A DNA stretch of 52,784 bases from Rhodospirillaceae bacterium (GCA_019694335.1 JAIBCD010000019.1:1-52784); one strand, 5' to 3'. Shown: positions 38,824 through 49,140, counted from the first letter of the stretch. The notes: generated by a model not told the origin, from the letters alone. Translations and numbers: made by a program.

Positions 38824-39736
38824 AGGCGTGGGTGGCGAGCGACAGCGCGCCGGCCGCCAGGAACATGGACGCCACCTGCGGCGCCGGCGCCGCGATGGCC
38901 TTGGCGAGCGCGACGCCCAGCCACATCATCATCACGTCGCGGTTCGGCAGGAACGGAATGCGGGTGAGCAGGAGCTGCGCCGCCAGGAACATCAGCCACT
39001 CGCCGAACGGCACTTGTGGAAGGGCAGCAGACCACTGCGCCACCTGGAGCGCGAAGATCGTCAACAACCGCGTGACATGCAGCCCGCCCACCACCGCCGC
39101 GTCCCGGCGCGAGAGCGCGAAGATGCGCTTGCGGAACACATACAGCATGGTCATCAGCGCCAGCGCCAATACGGCGCACAACAGGAGCGGCACCAACGGG
39201 TGGTCGCCCGGCGCCTGCAGCAGGGTGACATGGCCGCCCAAAATCACCACCGGCAGCATCAGGAGCGTCAGTGAATTGGACGCGAGGCCGGACAACAGGT
39301 TCACGTCCTTGATGGTCGAGAGAATGCCGCGCGTGGAATGGGGCACCGCATCCTTGGCCCAGAGGTAGAGATAGGCCTCGCCGGAGTAGTCGAACATCAG
39401 TTCGTTGTAGACGCGCTTCCTGATGAACACCGGCAGCGAACGCCAGCGGATCGGCCACAAGGCCCGGTAGATCAGCATCTCCGCGAAGGGCAGGATCCAA
39501 TAGGCGACGGCGAAGAACACATAGAACATGGGCGCGCGCGGCAGCGCGGCCAGGGTAGCGTCCCAGCCGATCTCCGACAGGCGCACGTACATGAACGCCA
39601 CCACCGCGACGGCGATGACGATACGAACGATGTTAAGGATGATTTTCGCGATGCGCGGCTCGGGAGCGAGAGCCTTGAGCCGGGCAAGCAGAGGCGACGT
39701 TTCCGCTTGCGGAACGGGATCTGACTCAGACGGCAA
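38717..39736 (-). CDS. Polytopic membrane protein, possibly LPG-synthase-TM/flippase-like
   Basis: A 339-aa integral membrane protein with about seven or eight hydrophobic segments (30-50, 68-92, 150-170, 180-200, 215-235, 250-262, 280-300). The opening VRLSEIGWDATLAALPRAP resembles the first loop of the LPG-synthase transmembrane/UPF0104 group, but similarity is weak. The start is TTG 39736, overlapping the upstream glycosyltransferase stop by 11 nt, so translation is coupled. The hydrophilic C-terminal tail (last about 30 residues) is antisense to the end of the other glycosyltransferase. Function unknown; handling of a glycolipid is a guess from context. Confidence 0.65.
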   Translation of the reverse strand: MPSESDPVPQAETSPLLARLKALAPEPRIAKIILNIVRIVIAVAVVAFMYVRLSEIGWDATLAALPRAPMFYVFFAVAYWILPFAEMLIYRALWPIRWRSLPVFIRKRVYNELMFDYSGEAYLYLWAKDAVPHSTRGILSTIKDVNLLSGLASNSLTLLMLPVVILGGHVTLLQAPGDHPLVPLLLCAVLALALMTMLYVFRKRIFALSRRDAAVVGGLHVTRLLTIFALQVAQWSAALPQVPFGEWLMFLAAQLLLTRIPFLPNRDVMMMWLGVALAKAIAAPAPQVASMFLAAGALSLATHAFMYGVVTAVGLATRKGQTAGQSECPPSQSGTPLPH

Positions 39737-40967
39737 CGGCGAGATCGTCGGGTTGGAGACCCTCGGGTCTCAGGCCCTCGGGTCTCTGGCCCTCGGGATT
39801 GGCGATAGGTGCCGACAGCCCCAGGACTTCGCGGTAGTTGGCGAGCACGTCCGAGAGAATGCGGTCCCAGTTATAGATCAGGCTGCGGCCGCGGGCGGCG
39901 GCGCCGAGGCCGCGGCGCAAGCCGGCGTCGGCGATCAGGCGCGCGAGACACGCGGCATACTCGCCCACGTCATGGCTTTCGCACAGATAGCCGGTGACGC
40001 CGTGGCTGACCAGCGACATGCTGCCGGTGGCGCGCGCGCACAGGGTCGGCAGGCCGGCGGCCATGGCCTCGAGCGTGACATTGCCGAAGGTCTCGGTGGT
40101 GCTGGGATTGAAGAAGATGTCCGACGATGCATAGGCGCGGGCGAGGTCGGCGCCCTGCTGGAAGCCGGTGAACACCGCGTCCGGCAGGCGCCCGGCGAAC
40201 CAGGCGCGTTCGGGGCCATCGCCCACCACCAGCACTTTGAGATTGGCGCCCTTGGCGCGGGCCGCGGCGATGGTGTCGGCGAACACCGCGAGGCCCTTCT
40301 CCAGCACCAGGCGGCCGACGAAAGCCACGACCACGTCGGCGGGGCCGATGCCATGCGCCTGGCGCCAGGCCTCGTCGCGCTTGGCGGGATGGAACAACTG
40401 GCTGTCGATGCCCCGGCTCCAGATGCGGATGTCCGGGTTCATGCCTTCGTCGCGCAACACCTGCGCCATGCTCTCGGTCGGGGCGTAGATCTGGGCGCAC
40501 TGACCGTAGAATTTTTTCAGGTACCCGCTGGCGGCGCGTTCCGCCCAGCCGAAGCCGTAGTAGCGGAAATAGGTCTCGAAGCGGGTATGCACCGAGGCGA
40601 CCGCGGGGATGTTCCACGCCTGGGCCAGCTTCAAGGCCTTGTAGCCGAGCAGGTCGGGTGCCGAGAGGTGGAAGATATTGGGCCGGAAAGCCGCAAGGTC
40701 GTCGCGCACCGCGCGCGGCAGACCGAGCGCGAAGCGGTATTCGCGCCGGCGCGGGATCGAAATCGAGGGCACCGACACCACATCGCCGGAATGCGCGAAG
40801 GCCGGCACGGGCGCCGTGGGGGAATACACCCGCACCGCCACATGCTGGCGTTCGAGGTAATCCACCAGGCGATTGAGCGCCTGGTTCGCGCCATCGCGCA
40901 GGTAGTTGTAGTTGCCCGAGAACAAGGCAACGCGCGGCGCGGAGTATGAAGAGTTCAGAGCATTCAT
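39726..40967 (-). CDS. Family-4 glycosyltransferase (GT-B fold)
   Basis: A 413-aa GT4-type transferase like bacterial digalactosyl/mannosyl-lipid transferases: the N-terminal motif LFSGNYNYLRDGANQALNR (15-33), HTRFETYFRYYG, GRLVLEKGL and E-x7-E in ETFGNVTLEAMAAG. The C-terminus carries a short degenerate repeat, PEGQR/PEGLR/PEGLQ, encoded by three 15-bp tandem units. It heads a two-gene unit with the membrane protein. The acceptor is not known. The start at ATG 40967 is clear. Confidence 0.87.
   Translation of the reverse strand: MNALNSSYSAPRVALFSGNYNYLRDGANQALNRLVDYLERQHVAVRVYSPTAPVPAFAHSGDVVSVPSISIPRRREYRFALGLPRAVRDDLAAFRPNIFHLSAPDLLGYKALKLAQAWNIPAVASVHTRFETYFRYYGFGWAERAASGYLKKFYGQCAQIYAPTESMAQVLRDEGMNPDIRIWSRGIDSQLFHPAKRDEAWRQAHGIGPADVVVAFVGRLVLEKGLAVFADTIAAARAKGANLKVLVVGDGPERAWFAGRLPDAVFTGFQQGADLARAYASSDIFFNPSTTETFGNVTLEAMAAGLPTLCARATGSMSLVSHGVTGYLCESHDVGEYAACLARLIADAGLRRGLGAAARGRSLIYNWDRILSDVLANYREVLGLSAPIANPEGQRPEGLRPEGLQPDDLAVAV
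39758..39802 (-). repeat. Three 15-bp tandem repeats in a coding region
   Basis: Units at 39758-39772, 39773-39787 and 39788-39802, consensus GGCCCTCGGGTCTCT on the plus strand; the middle copy is intact and the last diverges at its end. They encode a PEG-x-R pentapeptide repeat in the glycosyltransferase tail. Copy number can change by slippage without breaking the frame. Confidence 0.85.
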
Positions 40968-41362
40968 GTGGTGCTCTCGGCGGTTTTCATTTTTTGACCG
41001 GCCACCGACGATTTAAGCAGCAACGGCCGGATTCATTTAAGACGTCCCGGTGCGCCGCTCCCTACGCCCGGTCCGTTTGAAACAACGGTTCAAATAGCGG
41101 CGCTAATGTCTCTCTTAGGCCCCGTTAACTCAACAATTATTCCAACGATTTCATGCGCTTTTGACCCACAGGCGCCCCGGTGAAGGTAGACCGCTCACGG
41201 AGTCGGCGTGCGTGAATCAATTTTGAAACATCTCGTGAGCAATAGCGGCCGGCGCAAGAGGCCCGGTAAGGAATTGGACAGTTTCAGCTTTTTCAATTTC
41301 GCCTTGCTTGGCCGGTGTAACAACCGTATCCGGTCATCTTTAAGAGGGTGGGACGTCATTCC
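40968..41362. other. 395-nt intergenic region without a gene
   Basis: An AT-richer divergent gap between the glycosyltransferase and the TauE/SafE gene. No ORF here has a convincing start or composition. TTTGAA and TTCAAA at 41076-41081 and 41089-41094 form an imperfect operator-like palindrome. The segment 41200-41330 could hold an untranslated leader, but nothing definite is seen. Confidence 0.4.
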
Positions 41363-42118
41363 ATGGAAGCTTATCTCGTGCTGGCGGCGGCGGCCTTTGT
41401 CGCCGGCACCATGAACGCGGTCGCGGGCGGCGGCACCTTCGTCACCTTCCCGGCCCTGATGTTCACCGGCGTGCCGTCGATCATCGCCAACGCCTCCAAC
41501 GCGGTTGCATTGTTCCCGGCCAGTTTCGCCAGCGCCTGGGCCTACCGCCACGATTTCCAGAAGTTCGAGGGCGTTTCGCTGAAGGCCATGGTGGGCGTGA
41601 GCCTGGTGGGCGGCCTTCTGGGGGCCGCGCTTCTGTTGGTAACCCCCCAACGGACCTTCGACGACCTGGTGCCGCTGCTGCTGCTGGTGGCGACCGTGAC
41701 CTTCACCTTCGGGCCGCGCATCACCCCGAAGCTGCAGAAGATGTTCACCCTCAGCGCCACGGGCGTGCTGGTGATCCAGTTCTTCGTCGCGATTTACGGC
41801 GGCTACTTCGGCGGGGCCATGGGTATCATCATGCTCGCGGTCTACAGCCTGTTCGGCCTCACCAACCTCAACGCCATGAACGCCACCAAGGCGATCCTGG
41901 CAGGCGTCATCAACGGCGTGTCGGTGATCCTGTTCGCCGGCGCCGGCAAGATCGCCTGGCCGCAGACCATGCTGATGCTGGTGTTCGCGGTGCTGGGTGG
42001 CTATTTCGGCGCGCGCGCCGCGCGCAAGATGAACCCCAAGCACCTGCGCATGGGCATCGTCGCCATCAGCATGACGGTGACCGCCGTGTTCTTCGTGAAG
42101 CAGTACGGCCTGCTTTAG
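41363..42118 (+). CDS. TauE/SafE-family sulfite/organosulfonate exporter
   Basis: A 251-aa membrane protein with about eight helices in two repeated halves. Each half carries the family pattern: FVAGTMNAVAGGGTFVTFPALMF near the N-terminus and YGGYFGGAMGIIMLAV in the second half. Such permeases move sulfite, sulfoacetate or related anions; the exact substrate is open. ATG 41363 is chosen because GTGGGA lies about 9 nt before it; a GTG at 41348 would add five residues. It is convergent with folC and overlaps its end by 4 nt. Confidence 0.9.
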   Translation: MEAYLVLAAAAFVAGTMNAVAGGGTFVTFPALMFTGVPSIIANASNAVALFPASFASAWAYRHDFQKFEGVSLKAMVGVSLVGGLLGAALLLVTPQRTFDDLVPLLLLVATVTFTFGPRITPKLQKMFTLSATGVLVIQFFVAIYGGYFGGAMGIIMLAVYSLFGLTNLNAMNATKAILAGVINGVSVILFAGAGKIAWPQTMLMLVFAVLGGYFGARAARKMNPKHLRMGIVAISMTVTAVFFVKQYGLL

Positions 42119-43404
42119 GCGTTATCCCGCAGGATTTCCCCGGCGTAGTAGAGCGAGCCGCACACCAGCACGCGCCCGCGCGCGCCGGACAGGCGCGCGA
42201 TCGCATGCGCCGCGTCGGGCGCGACGGCCACCTCCTTCATGCCGGCGGCGGCAGCGACGGCGGCGAGATCGGCGGGCGCGAAGGCCATGTCGTTGCCGGG
42301 GTTCGGCACGGCGGTGAAGCTCGCGCTCACGTGGGACAGCGGCCGCAGGTAATCCTCGGCGGCTTTGGTGGTGAGCATGCTGCACACCAGATGCAGCGGT
42401 GCGTCCGCCCAGATATCGGCGGCCAGGGCCGCGATCACCTCGCCCGCGCCGGCGTTATGCCCGCCGTCGAGCCACAACTCCCAGCCACGCGGCAGAATGT
42501 CCAGGAGCGGCCCCCGTTTCAGGCGCTGCGCGCGCGCTGGCCACTCCACTTTGCGCATGCCGGCTCTCACGGCGAACGGCGGAATGGCGATGCCCGATTG
42601 ATCGAGCGCCGCGAGCGCCAACCCGGCATTGTCGTACTGGTGGCGCCCGGGCAGGCCCGGGCGCGGCGCTTGCCACTGGTTGTTCTCACCCGAGAAAGCC
42701 AACCCCTCGGGCTCTCGTTCGGCGACGGTCCAGTGGTGGTTCTGGAGTTTCAGCGGGGCGCCGATCTCGGCGGCGGCTTTGGCGATCACGTCCGCGGCTT
42801 CGCGCCGTTGCGCCACGCTGACGCACGGCACGCCCGATTTCATGATCGCGGCCTTCTCGCCCGCGATGGCCGCCAACGTGTTCCCCAGGTACTGCATGTG
42901 GTCCATGGAGATGGAGCTGAGCGCGGTGACGCGGGGACGCGCGATGACATTGGTGGCGTCGAAGCGCCCGCCCAATCCCACTTCCAGCAGCACCACGTCG
43001 GCGGGCACCTGCGCGAACGCCAGGAACGCGACCGCGGTGGTCACTTCAAAGAAGGTGATTGGCTTGCCGGCGTTGGCGGCTTCTACATGCTCCAGCATTT
43101 CCAGGAGCAGGGTTTCGTCGATCAAACTTCCCGACAACCTGATGCGCTCGGCGAAACGGACCAGATGCGGGCTGGTGTAGACATGGACTTTGTAGCCCGC
43201 CGCTTCCAGCACCGCGCGCATGGTGGCGACGGTGGAGCCCTTGCCGTTCGTGCCGGCGACATGGATCACCGGCGCCAGGCGTTCGTGGGGATTGCCGAGA
43301 TCGGCGAGCAAGCGCCGCATCCGGTCGAGGGACAGGTCGATCAGCTTGGGATAGAGGCCGGTAAGCCGCGCGAGCGCGGCGTCAACCGCCGCGGTCGGAT
43401 TCAT
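42115..43404 (-). CDS. folC: Bifunctional folylpolyglutamate/dihydrofolate synthase
   Basis: A 429-aa Mur-ligase-type ATPase that adds glutamate to dihydropteroate and to folates. The P-loop is GTNGKGST (51-58); YTSPHLVRFAERIR and EVGLGGRFDATNV are family signatures, and the C-terminal domain shows LWLDGGHNAGA. Length is normal. Its ATG overlaps the accD stop by one base, so accD-folC is an operon as in many proteobacteria. Confidence 0.95.
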   Translation of the reverse strand: MNPTAAVDAALARLTGLYPKLIDLSLDRMRRLLADLGNPHERLAPVIHVAGTNGKGSTVATMRAVLEAAGYKVHVYTSPHLVRFAERIRLSGSLIDETLLLEMLEHVEAANAGKPITFFEVTTAVAFLAFAQVPADVVLLEVGLGGRFDATNVIARPRVTALSSISMDHMQYLGNTLAAIAGEKAAIMKSGVPCVSVAQRREAADVIAKAAAEIGAPLKLQNHHWTVAEREPEGLAFSGENNQWQAPRPGLPGRHQYDNAGLALAALDQSGIAIPPFAVRAGMRKVEWPARAQRLKRGPLLDILPRGWELWLDGGHNAGAGEVIAALAADIWADAPLHLVCSMLTTKAAEDYLRPLSHVSASFTAVPNPGNDMAFAPADLAAVAAAAGMKEVAVAPDAAHAIARLSGARGRVLVCGSLYYAGEILRDNA

Positions 43405-44396
43405 TATTCGTCGTTCTCGTCCGCGTCGTAGTGATCGGCGTCGGGCACCGTCGGATCGGGGGGTGCTACGCGCCCCGCGGCCTCGACTTCCTTCTGCTTA
43501 CGCCGGCGCGTGGGCGCCGGAAGCGTCACCACATCGGCGGACGGGCTCTTGTGCAACAGCAGTCCGATCAGCTGCACCAGCTTGGCGCGCAGCTCGTGGC
43601 GCGGCACGACCATATCCACCATGCCGTGCTCCATCAGATATTCGGAGCGCTGGAAGCCCTTGGGCAGGGTCTGGCGGATGGTCTGCTCGATCACGCGCGC
43701 GCCGGCGAAGCCGATGATCGCGCCCGGCTCGGCCACCGCCACGTCGCCCAGCATGGCGAAGGACGCGGTCACGCCGCCGGTGGTCGGGTCGGCCAGCAAC
43801 ACGATGTAGGGCAAGCCCTTCTCGCGCACCTTATCGACCGCGACGGTGGTACGCGCGAGCTGCATCAGCGACAGGATGCCTTCCTGCATGCGCGCGCCGC
43901 CCGAGGACGGGATCACGATCAGCGGCGCCTCTTGCAAAACCGCCAATTCTGCGGCGGCGATGATCGCCTCGCCGACGGCAGCGCCCATGGAGCCGCCCAT
44001 GAAGTCGAACTCGAACGCCGCGATCACCACGCCGAGGCCGCCCATGGTGCCGTGGCCGACGACCACCGCGTCCTTCAGGCCGGTCTTGACCTGGGCTTCT
44101 TTCAGGCGCTCGCCGTAGCGCTTACGGTCCTTGAACTTGAGCGGATCGACCGCCACCGGCTGGACCTCGATCTCGGTCCACTGGGCGTTGTCGAACAGCA
44201 TGCGGAAGCGGTCGCGCACCGGCATGCGCAGGTGATGGCCGCAATGGGTGCAGACCCGAAGGTTCTTCTCCAGTTCGCGATGGAACATCATCTCGCTGCA
44301 CTTGGGACACTGCAGCCAGAGATTGTCCGGAACCTCCTTGGCGGGCTTCCGGAACTTCTGGATCTTCGGACGGACGAAATTGGTGAGCCAATTCAT
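43404..44396 (-). CDS. accD: Acetyl-CoA carboxylase carboxyltransferase subunit beta
   Basis: A 330-aa carboxyltransferase beta subunit for malonyl-CoA synthesis. The N-terminal zinc ribbon has C30, C33, C49 and C52 (CPKC...CTHC). The crotonase-type core includes SSGGARMQEGILSLMQ and GGVTASFAMLGDV. The last 45 residues are a charged tail ending in acidic residues, a little longer than in E. coli. It is followed without a gap by folC; a hairpin repeat lies between it and trpA. Confidence 0.96.
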   Translation of the reverse strand: MNWLTNFVRPKIQKFRKPAKEVPDNLWLQCPKCSEMMFHRELEKNLRVCTHCGHHLRMPVRDRFRMLFDNAQWTEIEVQPVAVDPLKFKDRKRYGERLKEAQVKTGLKDAVVVGHGTMGGLGVVIAAFEFDFMGGSMGAAVGEAIIAAAELAVLQEAPLIVIPSSGGARMQEGILSLMQLARTTVAVDKVREKGLPYIVLLADPTTGGVTASFAMLGDVAVAEPGAIIGFAGARVIEQTIRQTLPKGFQRSEYLMEHGMVDMVVPRHELRAKLVQLIGLLLHKSPSADVVTLPAPTRRRKQKEVEAAGRVAPPDPTVPDADHYDADENDE

Positions 44397-44452
44397 GGGC
44401 CTACCTTAACGCAAATGCCGCAAAATTGAAACCAGCCCTGCTTAATTGAGTG

Positions 44453-44501
44453 GCGCGGGCCCCGGGCGGAAAACCGGTACCCACTTTTCCTGGGCCCGCG
44501 C
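44453..44501 (-). repeat. Dispersed hairpin repeat, copy C
   Basis: On the minus strand the repeat begins at the stop codon of trpA: GCGCGGGCCC, then AGGAAAAGTGGG, ACCGGTTTTCCG and the closing GGGCCCGCGC. Arm bases differ from copy B (GGGCCC in place of GTGTCC), yet both sides changed together so pairing is kept. This covariation suggests the folded form matters. Confidence 0.75.
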
Positions 44502-45372
44502 TAAGGCCAGGCGTTACGAATACCCGTGGCCAAGGTCTTCACGAACTCGAGAACCTTGTTCGAGAGGCCGGCTTCGGGCGTGCCGTCGGCTTTCACGCCT
44601 TTGGCGATGACATCGACGATGGCCGAACCGACCACCGCCGCGTCGCAATGGGCGGCAATGGCCTTGGCCTGCTCCGGCGTCTTGATGCCGAAGCCCACGG
44701 CGATCGGCAGCCGCGTATGCTTGCGTAGACGCGCCACCGCTTTTGCCACGGCATGTTCGTCGGCGGTCGCCGTGCCGGTGATGCCGGCGATCGAGACGTA
44801 ATAGACGAAACCCGAGGCGCGGCCGACGATCGCCGGCAGGCGCGCGTCGCTCGACGTCGGCGCCGTCAGGAAAATGAGGTGCAGGTTGTGGGCGCGCAGG
44901 TGTACGTCCAGCTCTTCCGCCTCTTCGGGCGGCAGGTCGACCACGATCACGCCATCGACACCGGCCTTGGCCGCGTGTTCGGCGAATTCCTGCGGGCCGT
45001 AGCGGTAGATCGGGTTGTAGTAGCCCATCAGCACCACGGGCGTTTCGATCTCGTCCTCGCGGAACTTCTCGACCGCCTTGAGCACGGCTTTGACGTCGGT
45101 CTTGTGCTTGAGGGCGCGCTGGCTGGACGCCTGGATCGACGGCCCGTCGGCGGCCGGATCGGTGAACGGAATTCCAATTTCAATGATATCCGCGCCCGCA
45201 GACGGCAGGCCTTCGAGGATCTCGGCGAACACGTCCGGGTTGGGATCGTTGGCGGAGATGAAGGTCACCAGCCCCGCGCGCTTGTACTTTTTCAGCAGCG
45301 CGAAACGTTCGGCGATGCGGCTGATGGGCGCCGGCATTTTCTTGGCGGCGACACCTTCTACCAAATTCAGGC

Positions 45373-45376
<4 letters not shown>
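44501..45376 (-). CDS. trpA: Tryptophan synthase alpha subunit
   Basis: A 291-aa TIM-barrel enzyme that cleaves indole-3-glycerol phosphate and passes indole to TrpB. The catalytic stretch [18 protein letters not shown] and the phosphate site [10 protein letters not shown] are visible. GTG 45376 has GGGAG about 8 nt upstream and overlaps the trpB stop (GTGA); an ATG at 45337 gives the more usual 278 aa and a standard N-terminus but lacks a ribosome site. It is the last gene of pyrF-trpF-trpB-trpA, followed by repeat copy C. Confidence 0.94.
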
Positions 45377-46593
<1,217 letters not shown>

Positions 46594-46697
46594 TGTTAAC
46601 CTTTGCCGGTCTCAAAATGCCTGATCGTTGCGCGCCTTCCACGCGCGGAGCGGTCTTATACTCCAAAGACCTGACACCGCGTTAAAAATCGACGGTT

Positions 46698-47348
46698 TTA
46701 GGAGGCTTTCAGCGCCCGGGCGGCCTTGGCGAAGGCCCTGATTTTAGCGGGACTTTTGACCCCGGGGCGGGATTCCACCCCCGAGGAGACATCCACCAGC
46801 CGGGCCCCCGACTCCTTCAGGGCCTTGGCGATATTGCCCCGGGTCAGCCCGCCGGCCAGCCCCCAGGGGGTGCGGCCGACATAGGTCTTGAGCAGCGACC
46901 AGTCGAAGCTCCTGGCGTTGCCGCCGGGGCGGGTCGCGTCCTTGGGCGGCTTGGCGTCGAACAGCAGCCAGTCGGCATGCTCGCTGTAGGCCTTGGCGTC
47001 GATCAGATCCTTGGGCGTCTCGATGCCCAGCGCCTTCATCACCGGCAGGCCGGAGAGCATGCGCACCGCATCGACCCGCGCCGGGGTTTCCTTGCCGTGC
47101 AGCTGGATCATGTCCAGGCGCACGGCCTTCAGCGTCTTCTCGAGCTCGGCGTCGGTAGGGTTCACGAACAAACCCACCTTCTTCACGCCCCGCGGCACGA
47201 GGCTCGCGAGTTCAGCCGCCATTTCGGGCGAGACGTACCGCGGCGAGCGGCGGAAGAATACAAATCCCACAAGATTGGCGCCCGCGTCCACGGCGGCGGT
47301 CACGCCGCGCGCGTCGGTCAGGCCGCAGATCTTGATCTGCAGCTTCAT
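46698..47348 (-). CDS. trpF: Phosphoribosylanthranilate isomerase
   Basis: A 216-aa TIM-barrel enzyme of tryptophan synthesis. The catalytic Cys lies in KICGLTD (C8); the general acid Asp lies in the LFDAKPP segment, and VDVSSGVESRPGVK binds phosphate. Its ATG overlaps the pyrF stop by 4 nt, so pyrF and trpF are translationally coupled, joining pyrimidine and tryptophan genes that both use PRPP-derived compounds. Confidence 0.95.
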   Translation of the reverse strand: MKLQIKICGLTDARGVTAAVDAGANLVGFVFFRRSPRYVSPEMAAELASLVPRGVKKVGLFVNPTDAELEKTLKAVRLDMIQLHGKETPARVDAVRMLSGLPVMKALGIETPKDLIDAKAYSEHADWLLFDAKPPKDATRPGGNARSFDWSLLKTYVGRTPWGLAGGLTRGNIAKALKESGARLVDVSSGVESRPGVKSPAKIRAFAKAARALKAS

Positions 47349-48106
47349 GCGGTCGCTTGGACGCGTTTTTCAGAGGAGACGGGCGCGATTTCCTGGGCGA
47401 TGCGCGCGGCAGCGGCGGCGGGATCGGCGGCGGCGGTGATCGGACGGCCGATGACCAGATAGTCCGCGCCCGCGGCAAGCGCGTCGGACGGCGTGAGGAT
47501 GCGCTTCTGATCGTTGGCGACCGACCACGTCGGTCTCACGCCCGGCGTGATCAGCTTTATGGTGGGGCCGAGATCCTGGCGCAGCATGGCCACTTCCAAG
47601 GGACTGCACACAATGCCGTCGACGCCCGCGCGCTGCGCGATCCCGGCCAGGCGGCGCACCTGATCGGTCACCGCCGCGCCCACGCCCACGGACTTCAGGT
47701 CATTGGCGTCGAAGCTGGTGAGCACGGTGACCGCGATCACCAAAGGCCGCTGTACCGGGAATTCATAGGCGGTGTCGGTGGCGGCCTTCACCGCCGCTTC
47801 CATCATGCCTTGGCCGCCAATGGCGTGAACGGTGGTCATGAACACGCCAAGCTGCGCCACCGAGCGCATGGCGCCGGCGACGGTGTTGGGGATGTCGTGC
47901 AGCTTGAGGTCGAGGAAAATCGGCAGGTCGGAGGCGCTCTGCACTTCCTTCACGCCCTTGGGGCCGTGGGCGCAGAAGAACTCGAGGCCGAGTTTCAATC
48001 CGCCGCTCGAGTCCGCGAGCTTGGCCGCGAGCCCGGTGGCTTCGGACACTTCCGCCGTGTCGAGGGCGGTGAAAATCGGAGTCTTGAGCGTGCGCGGCGC
48101 GGCCAT
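47345..48106 (-). CDS. pyrF: Orotidine-5'-phosphate decarboxylase
   Basis: A 253-aa decarboxylase for the last step of UMP synthesis. The catalytic motif FLDLKLHDIPNTV with its D-K-x2-D set is clear, and LVIGRPITAA closes the phosphate site. ATG 48106 is chosen because GGAAGG lies 7 nt upstream; the open frame upstream to 48292 has no conserved content. It heads the pyrF-trpF-trpB-trpA unit. Confidence 0.95.
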   Translation of the reverse strand: MAAPRTLKTPIFTALDTAEVSEATGLAAKLADSSGGLKLGLEFFCAHGPKGVKEVQSASDLPIFLDLKLHDIPNTVAGAMRSVAQLGVFMTTVHAIGGQGMMEAAVKAATDTAYEFPVQRPLVIAVTVLTSFDANDLKSVGVGAAVTDQVRRLAGIAQRAGVDGIVCSPLEVAMLRQDLGPTIKLITPGVRPTWSVANDQKRILTPSDALAAGADYLVIGRPITAAADPAAAAARIAQEIAPVSSEKRVQATA

Positions 48107-48308
48107 TGGGATGCCTTCCGATGTGTGGAGTGGGGTGATAGCGCGGCGGGCTTGTGCGATGAAGAAAAAAACGCGGATCGTGAACAGCCACCCTAGCCGT
48201 CGCCGCAAGCGGGAGGGAGTAAGGGAAAGCCCGTGGATTGGGTTGGAGCCGCTACTACGTCTGCATAGCCCGCAAAAATCGGCCAAACACAATTGGCTTT
48301 CTCGCTGT
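48107..48308 (-). promoter_or_regulatory. Promoter/leader region of pyrF
   Basis: About 200 nt with no gene, between the lapA-end repeat and pyrF. A run of seven T's on the minus strand (48166-48172) is the most AT-rich spot. No attenuator-like hairpin plus T-tract is visible close to the start. Confidence 0.3.
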
Positions 48309-48348
48309 GGTTTTGTCCGAAGACGCGTGTCCGATGGACACGCTTTAG
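48309..48348 (-). repeat. Dispersed hairpin repeat, copy D (shortened)
   Basis: On the minus strand it starts at the lapA stop: TAA, AGCGTGTCC, a 3-nt loop, GGACACGCG, then GGACAAAACC. The outer arms equal those of copy B exactly, but the inner AGGAAA...ACCGGTTTTCC segment is missing, leaving a tight 8-bp hairpin. Confidence 0.6.
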
Positions 48349-48629
48349 CCGCGCATGTCGTTGCGCTCGGCGAGACTCTGCTCCATCGCGCGGACCTGCT
48401 TTTTCAATCGCCGGTGTTCCTTGCGCTTTTCCCCGCCCATCATCCAGCCGCCGACAATCCCGGCGATGAAGCCCAGGAGCACCGCGAGCAGGATCAAGGC
48501 GTAGAGCGGCAGGGCAAGCCGATACGGGAACGGCCAGACCTCCACGACCACGCCGGCGCGGTTGGAGACGGCGAACAGCACCACCAGGACCGCCACGATC
48601 CCGGCGACAATGCTGTTGATGATTCTCAA
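48345..48629 (-). CDS. lapA: LapA-domain (DUF1049) inner-membrane protein
   Basis: A 94-aa protein with two membrane helices (about 4-24 and 40-66) and a basic helical, coiled-coil-like C-terminus (68-92), matching LapA/YciS proteins that in E. coli help control LPS assembly. The start is TTG 48629; no ATG exists nearby and no good ribosome site is seen, so coupling with ihfB 28 nt upstream is likely. The stop is contained in repeat copy D. Confidence 0.8.
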   Translation of the reverse strand: MRIINSIVAGIVAVLVVLFAVSNRAGVVVEVWPFPYRLALPLYALILLAVLLGFIAGIVGGWMMGGEKRKEHRRLKKQVRAMEQSLAERNDMRG

Positions 48630-48657
48630 GGAGGGCCCGGCGGGAAAAGTCTGTGGA

Positions 48658-48936
48658 TCAGACGTTCAGCATGTCGCGCAGCTGCTTGCCGGTCTTGAAG
48701 TACGGCACGGCCTTTTCCGACACCGACACCGACGCGCCGGTGCGGGGATTGCGGCCGACGCGGGCGTCGCGGTGCTTGACCGAGAACGCGCCGAAACCGC
48801 GCAGCTCCACGCGGTCGCCACGGCCCAGCGCCTTGGAGATCTCATCGAAGATCGACGTCACAATGCGTTCCACGTCCCGCTGATACAAATGCGGGTTACG
48901 GCTGGCGATGTGGGCGATGAGCTCGGATTTGGTCAT
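48658..48936 (-). CDS. ihfB: Integration host factor beta subunit
   Basis: A 92-aa HU/IHF-family DNA-bending protein. The DNA-contacting arm with [12 protein letters not shown] and the [12 protein letters not shown]-terminus identify IHF-beta. ATG 48936 has GGGAG about 10 nt upstream; a longer frame to 49026 is not conserved. It lies downstream of rpsA as in many proteobacteria, behind a terminator, with its own promoter region at 48937-49106. Confidence 0.94.
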   Translation of the reverse strand: MTKSELIAHIASRNPHLYQRDVERIVTSIFDEISKALGRGDRVELRGFGAFSVKHRDARVGRNPRTGASVSVSEKAVPYFKTGKQLRDMLNV

Positions 48937-49106
48937 GGGCCGGCAACTCCCGTCATGGGTGCAGGAAACCAAGATGGGCCAAGGACTTGCGGAAATCAAG
49001 GGGGCCTGGGCGGTTAACCCCCTCAAATGACAGGCTTTTTGACCGATTGGTCGTTGAATCCCCCGGGAATCCCCGCGTTTTTGGGGTCTCTAGGGCCGAG
49101 CTAAAG

Positions 49107-49140
49107 CAAAAACGCCCGCCGGGTTTCCCCGACGGGCGTT
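49107..49140 (-). terminator. Rho-independent terminator after rpsA
   Basis: On the minus strand AACGCCCG (49140-49133) pairs with CGGGCGTT (49118-49111), with inner GGGG/CCC pairing, followed by TTTTTGC. It lies 27 nt after the rpsA stop. Confidence 0.9.

Noticed and set aside
39758-39802. CRISPR-like array
   Set aside because: Units are contiguous 15-mers without spacers inside a coding region; no cas genes exist in the window.
41208-41414. 68-codon frame upstream of the TauE/SafE gene
   Set aside because: It overlaps the real gene start in another frame, has no ribosome site and no recognisable sequence.
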